A program made the translations under genes and the position numbers. From Bdellovibrio sp. ZAP7 (GTDB taxonomy: Bacteria > Bdellovibrionota_B > Oligoflexia > Oligoflexales > RGVZ01): a DNA stretch of 64,000 nt. Shown piece after piece: positions 18,891 to 27,443 of the stretch. Every line of letters starts with the position of its first letter. Position 1 is the first letter of the stretch. The notes below the pieces were generated by a model, which ran no database searches, was not told where the DNA came from, and saw only the letters and a list, made by a program, of their open reading frames with translations. The stretch covers positions 1 through 64,000 of the forward strand of contig CAMDKS010000004.1 of assembly GCA_945900755.1 (NCBI GenBank), in the 5' to 3' direction.

Positions 18891-19400
18891 CTATTTCTTC
18901 TTGCCATAGGCATCAATAACCTCTTTTGTAAGCTCCACCGGCTTATCTAAATAGAGGAGCCCTGCACTATTCACCTCAAAAACAACATCAATACCCTTCT
19001 CTTTCGCCATCTTCTGAACGATTGTCTCTACTTTTGCGGCAATAAGCTGGGTCGCCTTCTGCTCATCTTGTTTTATGCCGTCGCGAAAGGTTTGCTCATC
19101 ATTTCGAAGAGTCAAAAATTTTTCTTGAAACTCCTTTTGCTTATTCATGCGAGCCTCTTCGCTCATCAACGAAGACTGTGTCTGCCACTCCTTATTCATC
19201 TTGTCCATTTCGTCTCGGCGCTTGTTCAATTCAACTTCTTTTGCCTTAATTTTTTTCTCTAGGTCTGCTCGTGCAATCTTACCGTCTTCGACGGTTAGGA
19301 TCACGGCCTGCATATCAATCAGACCATATTTGGCAGCCTGAGCTGAGGTGGCGCCGAGGGTGACGATGGCACCCAAAAACAAATTCTTAAAAATTTTCAT
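18891..19400 (-). CDS. skp: OmpH/Skp-family periplasmic chaperone
   Basis: A 169-residue protein with a Sec signal peptide (MKIFKNLFLGAIVTLGATSAQA), then a beta strand AKYGLIDMQAVILTVEDG and a long charged coiled coil (about residues 45-125) ending in a short strand region, the jellyfish-tentacle layout of Skp/OmpH. Skp trimers hold unfolded outer-membrane proteins in the periplasm for delivery to BamA, which is encoded immediately upstream in the operon. GGAG precedes the ATG. Confidence 0.88.
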   Translation of the reverse strand: MKIFKNLFLGAIVTLGATSAQAAKYGLIDMQAVILTVEDGKIARADLEKKIKAKEVELNKRRDEMDKMNKEWQTQSSLMSEEARMNKQKEFQEKFLTLRNDEQTFRDGIKQDEQKATQLIAAKVETIVQKMAKEKGIDVVFEVNSAGLLYLDKPVELTKEVIDAYGKKK

Positions 19401-19480
19401 AATCTAAAATCTCCAACTGTTAGTGTTTTTACTACCTGTTCTTGCTGCTTGTCCTTACTACCTATTCGTACCGCCTAAAT

Positions 19481-21799
19481 CTAAAATCCTATTGAAAATA
19501 TTGGCCTTGGCTCACCAAGCTGACCATTTTCGAGCGGGTATGCCCACTCAAAGCGAAACGGAGCGATTGGCGTTTGCCATCTGAATCCAAAACCCACATC
19601 CTTTTTCATGTCGCTTAACGAAACGGCCTCATTATCATCATACACCCGCCCCATATCCATAAATCCAATCGCCTTGATACCCGCTTCTGGAATCAGTGGA
19701 ACAAAATACTCGAACTGGAACAGTAACTTTTTGTCCCCACCGCGATTGACGTCTTTAGGTTCATAGCCAGGCGCTCGTAACATGTAGAACCTAGGGCCAA
19801 TCGTAGACCAATCGTAGCCGCGCATATCGTTATATCCACCTAATTTATAGCGTTCCGCAAACGGCACAGGTGCGCCCAGGTAGGACTGTAAGTAAGACAA
19901 ACTGCCAGACAATTTGAAGTAAGTCCTAAATGTTTCCGTAAAATCTAGGGGCAAATAAACAGCAGCATCCACTGTAGATTCTTGAAATTTATAGTCGCCG
20001 CGAAGCACCGGGCCACCCACTATTTTGTGCCTGAGAGACGTCTCGGTGCCTTCAGTCGGAGCAATGTTATTATCCGTTGAATTACGAAATACTGAAAAAA
20101 TCACCGCACTCTGAATGCCGCCCATTTCAAATTTATCTAGGATAAACTGCGATGTTTTTTGCTCAGTTTTTTGGAGCTGGTAGGTCACTCGCCCAATAAT
20201 TTCCTCAATAATTCTTCGGCCAAGAAAAACGCTGAAACCGTACTTCTTCACATCTGAATTCACGTCCGTTATTACTTCCTCCACGGCATGAGAATAGTCG
20301 ACATTGGTACCCGCAGACCAAAAAGAATCATTGACTCGACTGTTAGTAAACCCGAGATCAAGAGAGTAGTTCTTGTCTCCGTCCCATTTGCCATGAAGCC
20401 CCGTTTTATATCCAAATCCGGATTGATTTTGCTCGTCATAAGCTCCCTGTCCAAAGACTCCCGACTTAGTGGCTCCGCCCTGAGGAGGGGTATACCCAAC
20501 ACTCGCCTGGAGTTGGCCGGTAGGCTTCTCTTTTACTTTAAATTTCAGGTCAAGGATTGTTTCGTCCTTTTCGTTTCGCTCTTTAAGAACCTGGACTTCT
20601 TCAAAAAAACCAAGCCTATTTAGCTCTGCTTTGGTTTTACCGAGCCCTGTCGAGTGATAAATCTCTGCATCTGAAACTTTGAAATCACGTCGCATGACGT
20701 TGTCCCTAGTTTTTGTATTGCCAATAAGAGTCATGTCTCCAAAATATATTTTTTCGCCCTTAGCAATTTCATAGTTGATATTCGCAAGGTTCTTTTCTTT
20801 GTCGTAAGTGACGACCGGGTTAATGTCAGCATACGCATAACCAAGGTCGCCGTACTTCTCGGTCAACATCTCGATGTCGTGGGTAAATTGACTGTAACGG
20901 AAAAGCTTTCCTGGTTTCAGCTTCATGGCTTTTAGCATTTCTTCTTTTGTAAAAAGCAAATCCCCCGATAGATCCACCGTTCCGACATTGTACTGAATGC
21001 CTTCCGACAATTTATAGGTAATCTTAACAAATTCGCGATCTGGATCTAATATCTGTATCGGCTTTCCTACCTGCACTTCGGCAAATCCATTGTCTCGATA
21101 AATATAATTAAGGTATCCCAAGTCGTTTTTAATAAAGTCATCTTTGAAGAGAGACGCCGAGCCATACGCAGAAGACCGTGTAAACGGCTGACTTGCCAAT
21201 TTTTGAATGAGTTCTGAATCACTAAAAAACTTATTCCCAACCACGGCCACATCCGACACTTGGAGCACCCCCCCCTCAGAGATGATGTACTTTAATGACA
21301 CGTCATTTGGGCCAGACTTTTCCAACGTATACGTTACACGACTTAGGTAAAATCCCTTTTCCGCATATACTTTTTCAATAGCTCGCAGGTCACCGGTAAT
21401 TTTAGCTTCGTTAACTATGGTGTAAAGTTTGGTTTCGATTTTCTCCTTAACATCATCCTCTTTGACTTCCTCCATGCCCTCATACGAAATTGAAGTAATC
21501 GCCGGCTTTTCTGACACTTGAATCACAAGCACCAGACCTTTAGGCGTCACACTTTTGAAAATTCTAAGGTCACTAAAATAACCTAAGTCAAAAAGGGTGG
21601 TCATGTCTCGACGTACAACAGAATTGGAAAGCTTATCGCCTCGCCGAGAAGCAATTATGGTTAGGATTGCATCGGATTCGACACGACCGTTGCCGCGAAC
21701 CACAATGTCTTCAATAATTTCATCTTCAGCTCTTGCGCCCACAGAAAAAAAGCTCAAGGCCAACAACACAGTTAAAATAAAACGATTCAGTATATTCAA
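19481..21799 (-). CDS. bamA: Outer membrane protein assembly factor BamA
   Basis: A 772-residue Omp85 protein. A signal peptide ends at ARAEDEI; five POTRA repeats fill about residues 25-350 (for example IVVRGNGRVESDAI and GKLFRYSQFTHDIE), then a 16-strand barrel with the lid-lock motif region (YKLGGYNDMRGYDW, near 650) and a C-terminal FRFEWAYPLENG...IFSIGF ending in Phe. It inserts beta-barrel proteins into the outer membrane. The start is TTG at 21799, overlapping the lolD stop, with GGAG seven bases upstream; no better codon exists. It lies between lolD and skp. Confidence 0.95.
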   Translation of the reverse strand: MNILNRFILTVLLALSFFSVGARAEDEIIEDIVVRGNGRVESDAILTIIASRRGDKLSNSVVRRDMTTLFDLGYFSDLRIFKSVTPKGLVLVIQVSEKPAITSISYEGMEEVKEDDVKEKIETKLYTIVNEAKITGDLRAIEKVYAEKGFYLSRVTYTLEKSGPNDVSLKYIISEGGVLQVSDVAVVGNKFFSDSELIQKLASQPFTRSSAYGSASLFKDDFIKNDLGYLNYIYRDNGFAEVQVGKPIQILDPDREFVKITYKLSEGIQYNVGTVDLSGDLLFTKEEMLKAMKLKPGKLFRYSQFTHDIEMLTEKYGDLGYAYADINPVVTYDKEKNLANINYEIAKGEKIYFGDMTLIGNTKTRDNVMRRDFKVSDAEIYHSTGLGKTKAELNRLGFFEEVQVLKERNEKDETILDLKFKVKEKPTGQLQASVGYTPPQGGATKSGVFGQGAYDEQNQSGFGYKTGLHGKWDGDKNYSLDLGFTNSRVNDSFWSAGTNVDYSHAVEEVITDVNSDVKKYGFSVFLGRRIIEEIIGRVTYQLQKTEQKTSQFILDKFEMGGIQSAVIFSVFRNSTDNNIAPTEGTETSLRHKIVGGPVLRGDYKFQESTVDAAVYLPLDFTETFRTYFKLSGSLSYLQSYLGAPVPFAERYKLGGYNDMRGYDWSTIGPRFYMLRAPGYEPKDVNRGGDKKLLFQFEYFVPLIPEAGIKAIGFMDMGRVYDDNEAVSLSDMKKDVGFGFRWQTPIAPFRFEWAYPLENGQLGEPRPIFSIGF

Positions 21800-22500
21800 T
21801 GTAACACTCCATCCATCGCCACAAGGCCGTCTTCCATCATAATTTGCGATGGAAGACGTTTGGCAAGCTCCATATCATGTGTAACCATCAACATCGTCAT
21901 TCGATGTGCGCGCACCAAATCGAGTAATAAGTCTTGTATGATAAGACTTGTTTTGCGGTCTAGGTTACCTGTCGGCTCGTCGGCAACGATGAGCGTCGGA
22001 TTCATAACCATTGATCGAGCAATCGCAACCCGCTGTTGCTCCCCCCCTGAAAGCTCTCCTGGTTTGTGATGCAAACGCTGACCCAACCCCACGGAAGACA
22101 GCAGCTCTGTGGCTCGTTGATGCACTGCAGATTTTGGAAGACCTGAAATAATACACGGCATCATCACATTTTCAAGCGCAGTGAATTCAGGAAGTAAATT
22201 GTTCATTTGAAAAATAAAGCCCACCGCTCGATTACGAAAGCGACTAAGCTCCTTGTCGTCCATCAAGGAAACATCCGAACCACCAATCAAAACTGTACCG
22301 GAGGTTGGCCGATCAAGTGTCCCGATTATATGAAGCAGCGTACTCTTGCCCGCCCCACTCTTACCCGTCAAAGCGACGACCGCAGCTTCCGGAATTTTGA
22401 GTGATACCCCTCGCAAAGCTTCTACACGAGCAGATTCTATCGTGTAGTCCTTGTGAATATTAATAAGCTCAATGGCCGTTTGCTTCGTTGTTTCCGTCAC
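21796..22500 (-). CDS. lolD: Lipoprotein-releasing ABC transporter ATPase
   Basis: A 234-residue ABC ATPase with Walker A GKSGAGKST at 46-54, the Q-loop in FIFQMNNLLPEF, signature LSGGEQQRVAIARSM and Walker B LIVADEPTGNLD, the pattern of LolD/MacB-type ATPases. With LolC/E it extracts lipoproteins from the inner membrane for transfer to LolA. The start is GTG at 22500 within a GTGA overlap with the lolC stop, so it is probably translationally coupled. Confidence 0.93.
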   Translation of the reverse strand: MTETTKQTAIELINIHKDYTIESARVEALRGVSLKIPEAAVVALTGKSGAGKSTLLHIIGTLDRPTSGTVLIGGSDVSLMDDKELSRFRNRAVGFIFQMNNLLPEFTALENVMMPCIISGLPKSAVHQRATELLSSVGLGQRLHHKPGELSGGEQQRVAIARSMVMNPTLIVADEPTGNLDRKTSLIIQDLLLDLVRAHRMTMLMVTHDMELAKRLPSQIMMEDGLVAMDGVLH

Positions 22501-23828
22501 TCGTACCTCACTCCATCACTTGGATTTTGCTTCGATGCCACTATCGCAGGGTAAGTAGAAGCCAATAGCGCAAAGACCCAAGCGCACAAACAAATTACAG
22601 CATATTCAACCGGCAAAAATTTGACCGGCAATGATTTCAAATAGTAGACACCAGCTGGCAACGGAAAATTTTGACTGAAGCGAATTAAATAACACATACC
22701 AATCCCACCAATTAAACCAATCGAAACTCCCACCGTACCAATCGTAAATCCATGGGCAAAAAATAATTTTGCCACATCTTTTTGACTCAACCCCAAAGAG
22801 CGCAGAATACTCACCTGCCCACGCTTATGAAACACCGTCATAATCATGGTGCCACTAATAGAGAAGGCCGCCACAAGAACGATTAACATTAGGATTGAAC
22901 CCATGGTAAATTTCTCTAGTTTCAACGCAAAGAGCAATGACTTATTTGTCATCTTCCAGGTTTTCATCTCCAATCCCGCCCAATTTTTAATCTTAGACGT
23001 ATATTGGGACAAATCATCTGGATCCGGCACATTCATCGCCACTCCCGTGACATACTCATCGACGGCGAGGGACGCATCATAATCAGGCATAAATAGTCGT
23101 CCCTCGTCCAAGGATACAATCGACCATTTACCGTCGTAATTAAACAAGCCTGTATTTATTTTTCCCGTGACGACATACCGCCGTGACAACGTGCCCCCAC
23201 CCATGGCAGAGCCCGACGACGCTTGGGGACTAAGTACGGTAATTTCGTCGCCAATGTCAGCACCGATTTGGAGGGCTAACTGATCACCAAGTGCAATGCC
23301 CGGAGAATTTTGAATGACGTCAGGCTGCTGAGGCAAACGGGGGCGATGCGTTTTAAAAATATCCTGAAAGCTGCCCTCGCTGAACTTCCCGTCAAAGGCC
23401 CACAACTTTGTACCCTCTTCCTCTGGACGAACGCCTATGAGAGTCGCGGAGGTTACAAAACCTCGCCGCTTCAAAACAACATCACTCGATACAAAAGGCT
23501 CAATCGCAAGGGCCTTGGGAAATGTTTTTTGAAATGTCGCTAATGGATGCTCTTTAAGGCCAAAGCCAGCCAAGGCATTGGTGGACGAAATAATTTCAAT
23601 GTGAGGCTGACCTGCAAGCATTTTGTCGCTCAAATCAGCCTCAAATCCACCCATGACTGACAAGACCAACACTAATGCAAACACACCAATAGCGACCCCT
23701 AGAATAGACACCATGGTCATGAATGATAGGCCTCCGCGCTGACGACGAGCGCTGAATTGGCGCCAAGCCAACCACCAAATCCATCCCTGTATTTTACGAT
23801 TTGACGCTTCATGCGTAGCAACGGTCAC
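22497..23828 (-). CDS. lolC: Lipoprotein-releasing system permease LolC/E
   Basis: A FtsX/MacB-like permease with one membrane helix near the N terminus (SFMTMVSILGVAIGVFALVLVLS), a periplasmic domain of about 220 residues and three C-terminal helices. The cytoplasmic entry WWLAWRQFSARRQRGG is typical of LolC/LolE. Only one lolC/E gene is present, suggesting a homodimeric LolF-type permease. The ORF extends to a TTG at 23858 without a ribosome site; the GTG at 23828 follows AGGGG and is preferred (443 residues). First gene of the envelope operon ending at lpxK. Confidence 0.9.
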   Translation of the reverse strand: MTVATHEASNRKIQGWIWWLAWRQFSARRQRGGLSFMTMVSILGVAIGVFALVLVLSVMGGFEADLSDKMLAGQPHIEIISSTNALAGFGLKEHPLATFQKTFPKALAIEPFVSSDVVLKRRGFVTSATLIGVRPEEEGTKLWAFDGKFSEGSFQDIFKTHRPRLPQQPDVIQNSPGIALGDQLALQIGADIGDEITVLSPQASSGSAMGGGTLSRRYVVTGKINTGLFNYDGKWSIVSLDEGRLFMPDYDASLAVDEYVTGVAMNVPDPDDLSQYTSKIKNWAGLEMKTWKMTNKSLLFALKLEKFTMGSILMLIVLVAAFSISGTMIMTVFHKRGQVSILRSLGLSQKDVAKLFFAHGFTIGTVGVSIGLIGGIGMCYLIRFSQNFPLPAGVYYLKSLPVKFLPVEYAVICLCAWVFALLASTYPAIVASKQNPSDGVRYE

Positions 23829-23968
23829 GAACAAGCCCCTAACTATTGATCGCCACAAAATATGTGGGATGGAGTCATTTAGTCGATATCAATTGAAATC
23901 GATTTTTAGAAATACGTTCGGTGAACGATACGCCCTCAATAGGGGGTCTGCCAAGTCATTTTAAGGCT

Positions 23969-23980
23969 ATGATATTACAG
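23969..23980 (+). repeat. Intergenic 12-mer, copy 1
   Basis: The sequence ATGATATTACAG occurs identically here, at 27878-27889 and at 50578-50589, each time between genes. Function is unknown. Confidence 0.5.
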
Positions 23981-24241
23981 ATATTTATGTTTTTAGTTAA
24001 CAACTATCCTAAAGATTTTTGGAACAACACCGAAAAGATTGCTGTGAATGGCTCTGGTCAACAGGTCCATTGACATCGCCCCCTCAAAGGGCCAAGTCCA
24101 AGGCTGGACTGCAAGAAGTGACGTTGAAGCTCATTTAGAGGATGTTTCAACCAACAAAAGGCAGAAATGCTCAAAGATCTGGCATCACACATCCCACCTT
24201 TATCCTCACAAAAAAACAGGTCTAACCGACTCTCGCACCTT

Positions 24242-24271
24242 AAGCCTCCCCCCGAAAGGGTGGGGGGCCTA
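24242..24271. other. G/C-rich imperfect hairpin
   Basis: A run of C is followed after a short loop by a run of G (CCTCCC paired with GGGGGG plus inner pairs). It is nested between GACT/AGTC and AACAGG/CCTGTT arms spanning roughly 24214-24296. On the minus strand it lies downstream of the lipase gene, with a T7 run about 25 bases beyond the hairpin, so it may help end that transcript, but it is not a classical terminator. Confidence 0.4.
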
Positions 24272-24292
24272 GTCATTTGCTCTATACGAGCC

Positions 24293-24328
24293 TGTTCGGC
24301 GTCCCCTGACTCTGCGTTGCTTGTCCCC
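24293..24328 (+). repeat. Dispersed 36-bp repeat related to the 52.6-kb element
   Basis: These 36 bases match 52634-52669 at 31 positions. The 13-mer GTCCCCTGACTCT occurs twice here (24301-24313 and 24323-24335); the second copy reaches the stop codon of the lipase gene. Confidence 0.6.
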
Positions 24329-24333
24329 TGACT

Positions 24334-25461
24334 CTACCTTGGCTGACGCCAACTCTGAGTCACGAGATTTAGATATGGAACCATTGAATGATCCGAAACA
24401 GCACTTCCAACTGCCTGCGGATGGTTCGGCGTGCCGTTGTTAGAAGAGGCTGCGTCAGGCCGACCAAGGCGGTACTCGGCAAGACTTTGTTCGTCCGCCG
24501 CCAATTCTTCGGGAATCTCAGCAGCACCGACCTCAGGTCGGAAATCGCCGACAGAACCAACCGACATATTCTCCGTGAGTAGAGCGACCGAATTTGGCTT
24601 CAACCAAAGTAAGTCGCCAAAATGAGTAAACCAAGGTGGAATTTTTGCGACCAAATCTTTATTGTTGACGACTCGCAGATATCTCCCGTGAAGTTTTTGG
24701 CGCATTTTTTTTGCCAAATTACCGTCCACGAAAAGTGGCTGACCAAAGGTAACGACCTTCTCAATTTTAAATTTGTGCCGATCTGCAATCAGCTCAGAGT
24801 TAAAGGGGGGCAACGATTCTCGCACGTCATTTGAAAATGAAAATACGCCCGCGAGTGCGCCCCCAAGGCTATGTCCTGTGACCCAAACAATTTTTTCCTC
24901 TGCACCATGTACTCGTAAAAGCCTCCGCAATGGGCCCGCCATCGAATCAAATGCGTCCAAAAATCCACCGTGAAGGCCATCCTCCGGCCCCAGCTTCCTC
25001 ATTGTTGCACTCAAATTTGCGAACCAATCTTTTCCCGACGAGAAATCTGTTCCGCGGAAAGAAACCACCACACAGTTCCTATTGGAGGCAACATAGGCTT
25101 GCATTGAGCGTTCTTCAACAATCGACGCCTCGGAATAGCCCCAGAGTCTGCTGGCTTGCCTGATTTCAGAAGGCGTCGAGTAGACCAAAAAACTATGCAT
25201 TGCGGCCGAGCGCACTACGCTCCAATCTCGCTTAGTCAACACTGAGGAATCCACTTCGGAATTCACAATGGCTACATTATCAAAAGTGGCTGTGGAATTT
25301 GCCACGGAACAGGGATGGTCTCGACTCGGATCTTCGGAATCAAAGGCTCCCTTTGGTGTGGCCCCATCACCTTGTCGATCCTTACAGCCCGCACCATTTA
25401 GCACGATAAAAATAACACCAACGAGTTTTAAGAAAGATAAATTTCTACTATTGTGAGTCAT
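24334..25461 (-). CDS. Class 3 lipase-like lipoprotein
   Basis: A 375-residue lipoprotein with lipobox NGAGC and lipidated Cys26. The mature protein has an alpha/beta-hydrolase core of the class 3 lipase family: CVVVSFRGTD (oxyanion side) and the nucleophile elbow VTGHSLGGALA near residue 194, followed by VVTFGQPLF and the Asp-bearing VVNNKDLVAKIPP; DHSMVPYL near the C terminus supplies the likely catalytic His. It probably acts on acylglycerols or phospholipids at the outer membrane or cell surface; the substrate is unknown. The C terminus is encoded inside a repeated sequence, so the last residues may be acquired. Confidence 0.82.
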   Translation of the reverse strand: MTHNSRNLSFLKLVGVIFIVLNGAGCKDRQGDGATPKGAFDSEDPSRDHPCSVANSTATFDNVAIVNSEVDSSVLTKRDWSVVRSAAMHSFLVYSTPSEIRQASRLWGYSEASIVEERSMQAYVASNRNCVVVSFRGTDFSSGKDWFANLSATMRKLGPEDGLHGGFLDAFDSMAGPLRRLLRVHGAEEKIVWVTGHSLGGALAGVFSFSNDVRESLPPFNSELIADRHKFKIEKVVTFGQPLFVDGNLAKKMRQKLHGRYLRVVNNKDLVAKIPPWFTHFGDLLWLKPNSVALLTENMSVGSVGDFRPEVGAAEIPEELAADEQSLAEYRLGRPDAASSNNGTPNHPQAVGSAVSDHSMVPYLNLVTQSWRQPR

Positions 25462-25509
25462 CGTATTACATCCTATTGGTCAATGCCATGGTCGGCGCTC
25501 TTGTTAAAG

Positions 25510-26742
25510 CTATTTTTTTGCGAACGACAATATTTCTGAAAGCACTCGTACACGCGCTGTTTTTAACTGCGAGTTCTTATACTTCCTGTGAGACGCCTTA
25601 CCTGTTGAATTGGTTTCCCACGATTTTCGATCCATAACCTGAATCTCAAATGGAAAGAACGAAAACTCGTCGTCTCCAGAAATTTGCGAAATATTTTTAA
25701 GGACGTTAACAAGCTCAATAAGACCTTTGCAAGCTGGCTGCTCTGCAGGAATCGAGTCGACCTCCACCTGCAAACTTTTTCGCAGAACGGTCAGTGGCCG
25801 TGGAGTCCGAATTAATTGACGACAGGTCAACTGAATAGCCTGGTACTCATTGCCACTGTGCTGGTTAGAGTCTTCGTCATGCTTGGAAGGAACGTCCATT
25901 TTTTTTACGCTCTCAATAAATTCCGCGTCGGTGAGCTTATTGGTTAAATACTCGCCACGAATTTGGTCCAATCGCGATCGAAAAATATCTGGATCAACTA
26001 ACGAGTTTCGACTGCGAGAGGGAATGGCATTTGGAAAGCTAATCACATGACTTCGATAAAGTATTTTAACAATTTGCATGACGTCACTTTGATTTTCCGT
26101 CACAATTCTAAGGCCAAGCATGTCGTAAATCGTTTCAGCAACATTGGCACGTTTATGTAGTAATTTTAGTAGAATCGATTCCCTCGACTTCTGAATTTTC
26201 CAATCCATTTTGTGAAGTTTTACGCTGTATCCGCCGTTTTTTATCCAAGTACTTCCTTGCTCGTCATGGGTGATAATGGTTTGAATGCGTCCGATAATTT
26301 CATCGCGAGCGACCTCTAGATTAGAATACCTAAAGGCACCCTCAATGTGAGCAATCGTATGCATCACGCGCAAAAGCGCACAACTCCAGATTCGTCGATT
26401 AGTGAATTCGGGTGCGCGGTCACAGGCCCAAACCAATAGTTCGCAAGGGTCATAACACATCAAAACGTCGTCAGGCGGTTGCAACCCCATTTTCCATTCT
26501 TTGGGCATTAACCAACGCTCAATGAAGGCCCATGATTCACAAATCACCGCATGCATTAGCCGAGCATCGTACGTTCTTGCGGGATCATAACCATAACTTC
26601 TAACAAAGGCCGTAGCCTCATGGTGTCCCGAAATACTAATTTCAGGTAGATCTATGGAAGATCTACCACCAATAAGTACGTTCATGACTGGCCACGAGAA
26701 GTCCCAATCATCGAGATTTTTTTTCTTGGCTTCCATTGACAT
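25510..26742 (-). CDS. Protein with divergent RelA/SpoT-type synthetase fold
   Basis: A 410-residue cytoplasmic protein. I believe it belongs to an uncharacterised family seen in delta/Bdellovibrio-type bacteria. Its second half contains, in order, the blocks of the RelA/SpoT nucleotidyltransferase: KIQKSRESILLKLLHKR, IYDMLGLRIVTENQSDV near residue 209 (compare IYDLxAIRxV in Rel), GNEYQAIQLT near 299 (compare NGYQSIHTT) and PFEIQVMDRKSW near 364 followed by GKASHRKYK. The Asp, Arg, Tyr and Glu of the synthetase site appear retained, while the usual His of YQSIH is Gln. A roughly 50-residue insertion lies between the second and third blocks. The first 150 residues are unlike Rel hydrolase or other known alarmone domains. 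Activity is unproven. Confidence 0.65.
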   Translation of the reverse strand: MSMEAKKKNLDDWDFSWPVMNVLIGGRSSIDLPEISISGHHEATAFVRSYGYDPARTYDARLMHAVICESWAFIERWLMPKEWKMGLQPPDDVLMCYDPCELLVWACDRAPEFTNRRIWSCALLRVMHTIAHIEGAFRYSNLEVARDEIIGRIQTIITHDEQGSTWIKNGGYSVKLHKMDWKIQKSRESILLKLLHKRANVAETIYDMLGLRIVTENQSDVMQIVKILYRSHVISFPNAIPSRSRNSLVDPDIFRSRLDQIRGEYLTNKLTDAEFIESVKKMDVPSKHDEDSNQHSGNEYQAIQLTCRQLIRTPRPLTVLRKSLQVEVDSIPAEQPACKGLIELVNVLKNISQISGDDEFSFFPFEIQVMDRKSWETNSTGKASHRKYKNSQLKTARVRVLSEILSFAKK

Positions 26743-26767
26743 CGCTTTAACCTTAAACCTAGTTTTG

Positions 26768-26791
26768 TATGGTATGCTTGATTATACCATA
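26768..26791. promoter_or_regulatory. Inverted repeat TGGTAT-N8-ATACCA between divergent genes
   Basis: Perfect 8-bp arms (TATGGTAT and ATACCATA) separated by eight bases lie 20 bp before the ATG of the thioredoxin-like gene and 25 bp from the start of the RelA-like gene. This position suits an operator controlling both. A similar site with N7 is at 46060-46080. Confidence 0.5.
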
Positions 26792-26810
26792 TCTATGAGG
26801 GAGTTCTAAA

Positions 26811-27416
26811 ATGGCTCATTACTTTTTGATCGTCGGCCTACTGTTTTTTTTGCCCACAGCTTATGGCAGCGGTGATGCCGCCAAGCCTGCTGCAGACCCG
26901 CACGCCAAGCCTGCTGCAGACCCGCACGCCAAGCCAGAAGAGCCCGAAGGCCCCCCGGTAAAGAAAGGCCGGCGGCGCTACTATTTCCCGGGAAAAGTTC
27001 TGCCCTTCCCTAGTTTTACGGCAAATTATATTGGCCGAAGCAAAACCTTGGACTTCAGCCCTAAAAAAGGGGAATCGGTTGTGCTTATTTTTGTGGCGAG
27101 CTGGTGTGAGCCATGCCAAGTCCTCATGCCAGACCTCAAACACTTAGCCAGGAAATATGAGAGCGCGAGCACCAAAGTTTTCTTTGTCTATGCTCATGAC
27201 ACCGTACAAGACGCTGAAGGCTCTGCAAAGGAGCATCAGGTCATGCAGACATCGATTATGGCAAATATAGAACTGTTGACAAGCTTCAAGAATCCGGAAA
27301 TCCCAAGCATTATGATTTCGGACAAGTGGGGCTATCTGGCCGATCAATACCAAAATGTCAAAAAATCTGACATCGATCCAATTGACAAAATTTTGGGTAA
27401 AATTACGGTTCTTTGA
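26811..27416 (+). CDS. Secreted thioredoxin-like (TlpA/ResA type) protein
   Basis: A 201-residue protein with a signal peptide (cleavage near TAYGSGDA), a repetitive Pro/Ala/His linker and a thioredoxin fold with the redox motif SWCEPC (Cys99, Cys102) after the strand VVLIFVASW, as in TlpA/ResA periplasmic oxidoreductases. The cis-Pro region EIPSIMIS is present. It presumably reduces or exchanges disulfides in the periplasm; the partner is unknown. GGGAG precedes the ATG. The linker is encoded by two perfect 24-bp tandem repeats. Confidence 0.8.
   Translation: MAHYFLIVGLLFFLPTAYGSGDAAKPAADPHAKPAADPHAKPEEPEGPPVKKGRRRYYFPGKVLPFPSFTANYIGRSKTLDFSPKKGESVVLIFVASWCEPCQVLMPDLKHLARKYESASTKVFFVYAHDTVQDAEGSAKEHQVMQTSIMANIELLTSFKNPEIPSIMISDKWGYLADQYQNVKKSDIDPIDKILGKITVL
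26880..26927 (+). repeat. Tandem repeat, 2 x 24 bp, in coding sequence
   Basis: Two identical 24-bp units encode AKPAADPH twice in the linker of the thioredoxin-like protein, followed by a partial third (AKP). Change in copy number would keep the frame. Confidence 0.85.
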
Positions 27417-27443
27417 TCCTGTTTCAACAACGAAACGTTCACA

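Larger units (their letters stand above)
23829..24333. other. Non-coding stretch between lolC and the lipase gene
   Basis: About 500 bases without a credible gene; short ORFs here lack ribosome sites and protein-like composition. It holds the start region of the envelope operon (minus strand), one copy of the ATGATATTACAG 12-mer, a G/C-rich hairpin near 24245-24269, a minus-strand run of seven T (24211-24217) and the repeat at 24293-24328. No tRNA or known ncRNA was recognised. Confidence 0.5.

Noticed and set aside
24242-24271. End of a 4.5S/SRP RNA gene (C-rich end recalls it)
   Set aside because: The conserved SRP loop GGAAGCAGC is not nearby on either strand.
24048-24276. Overlapping ORFs of 72-74 codons on both strands
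   Set aside because: They contain the hairpin and repeat sequences, lack ribosome sites and look random.
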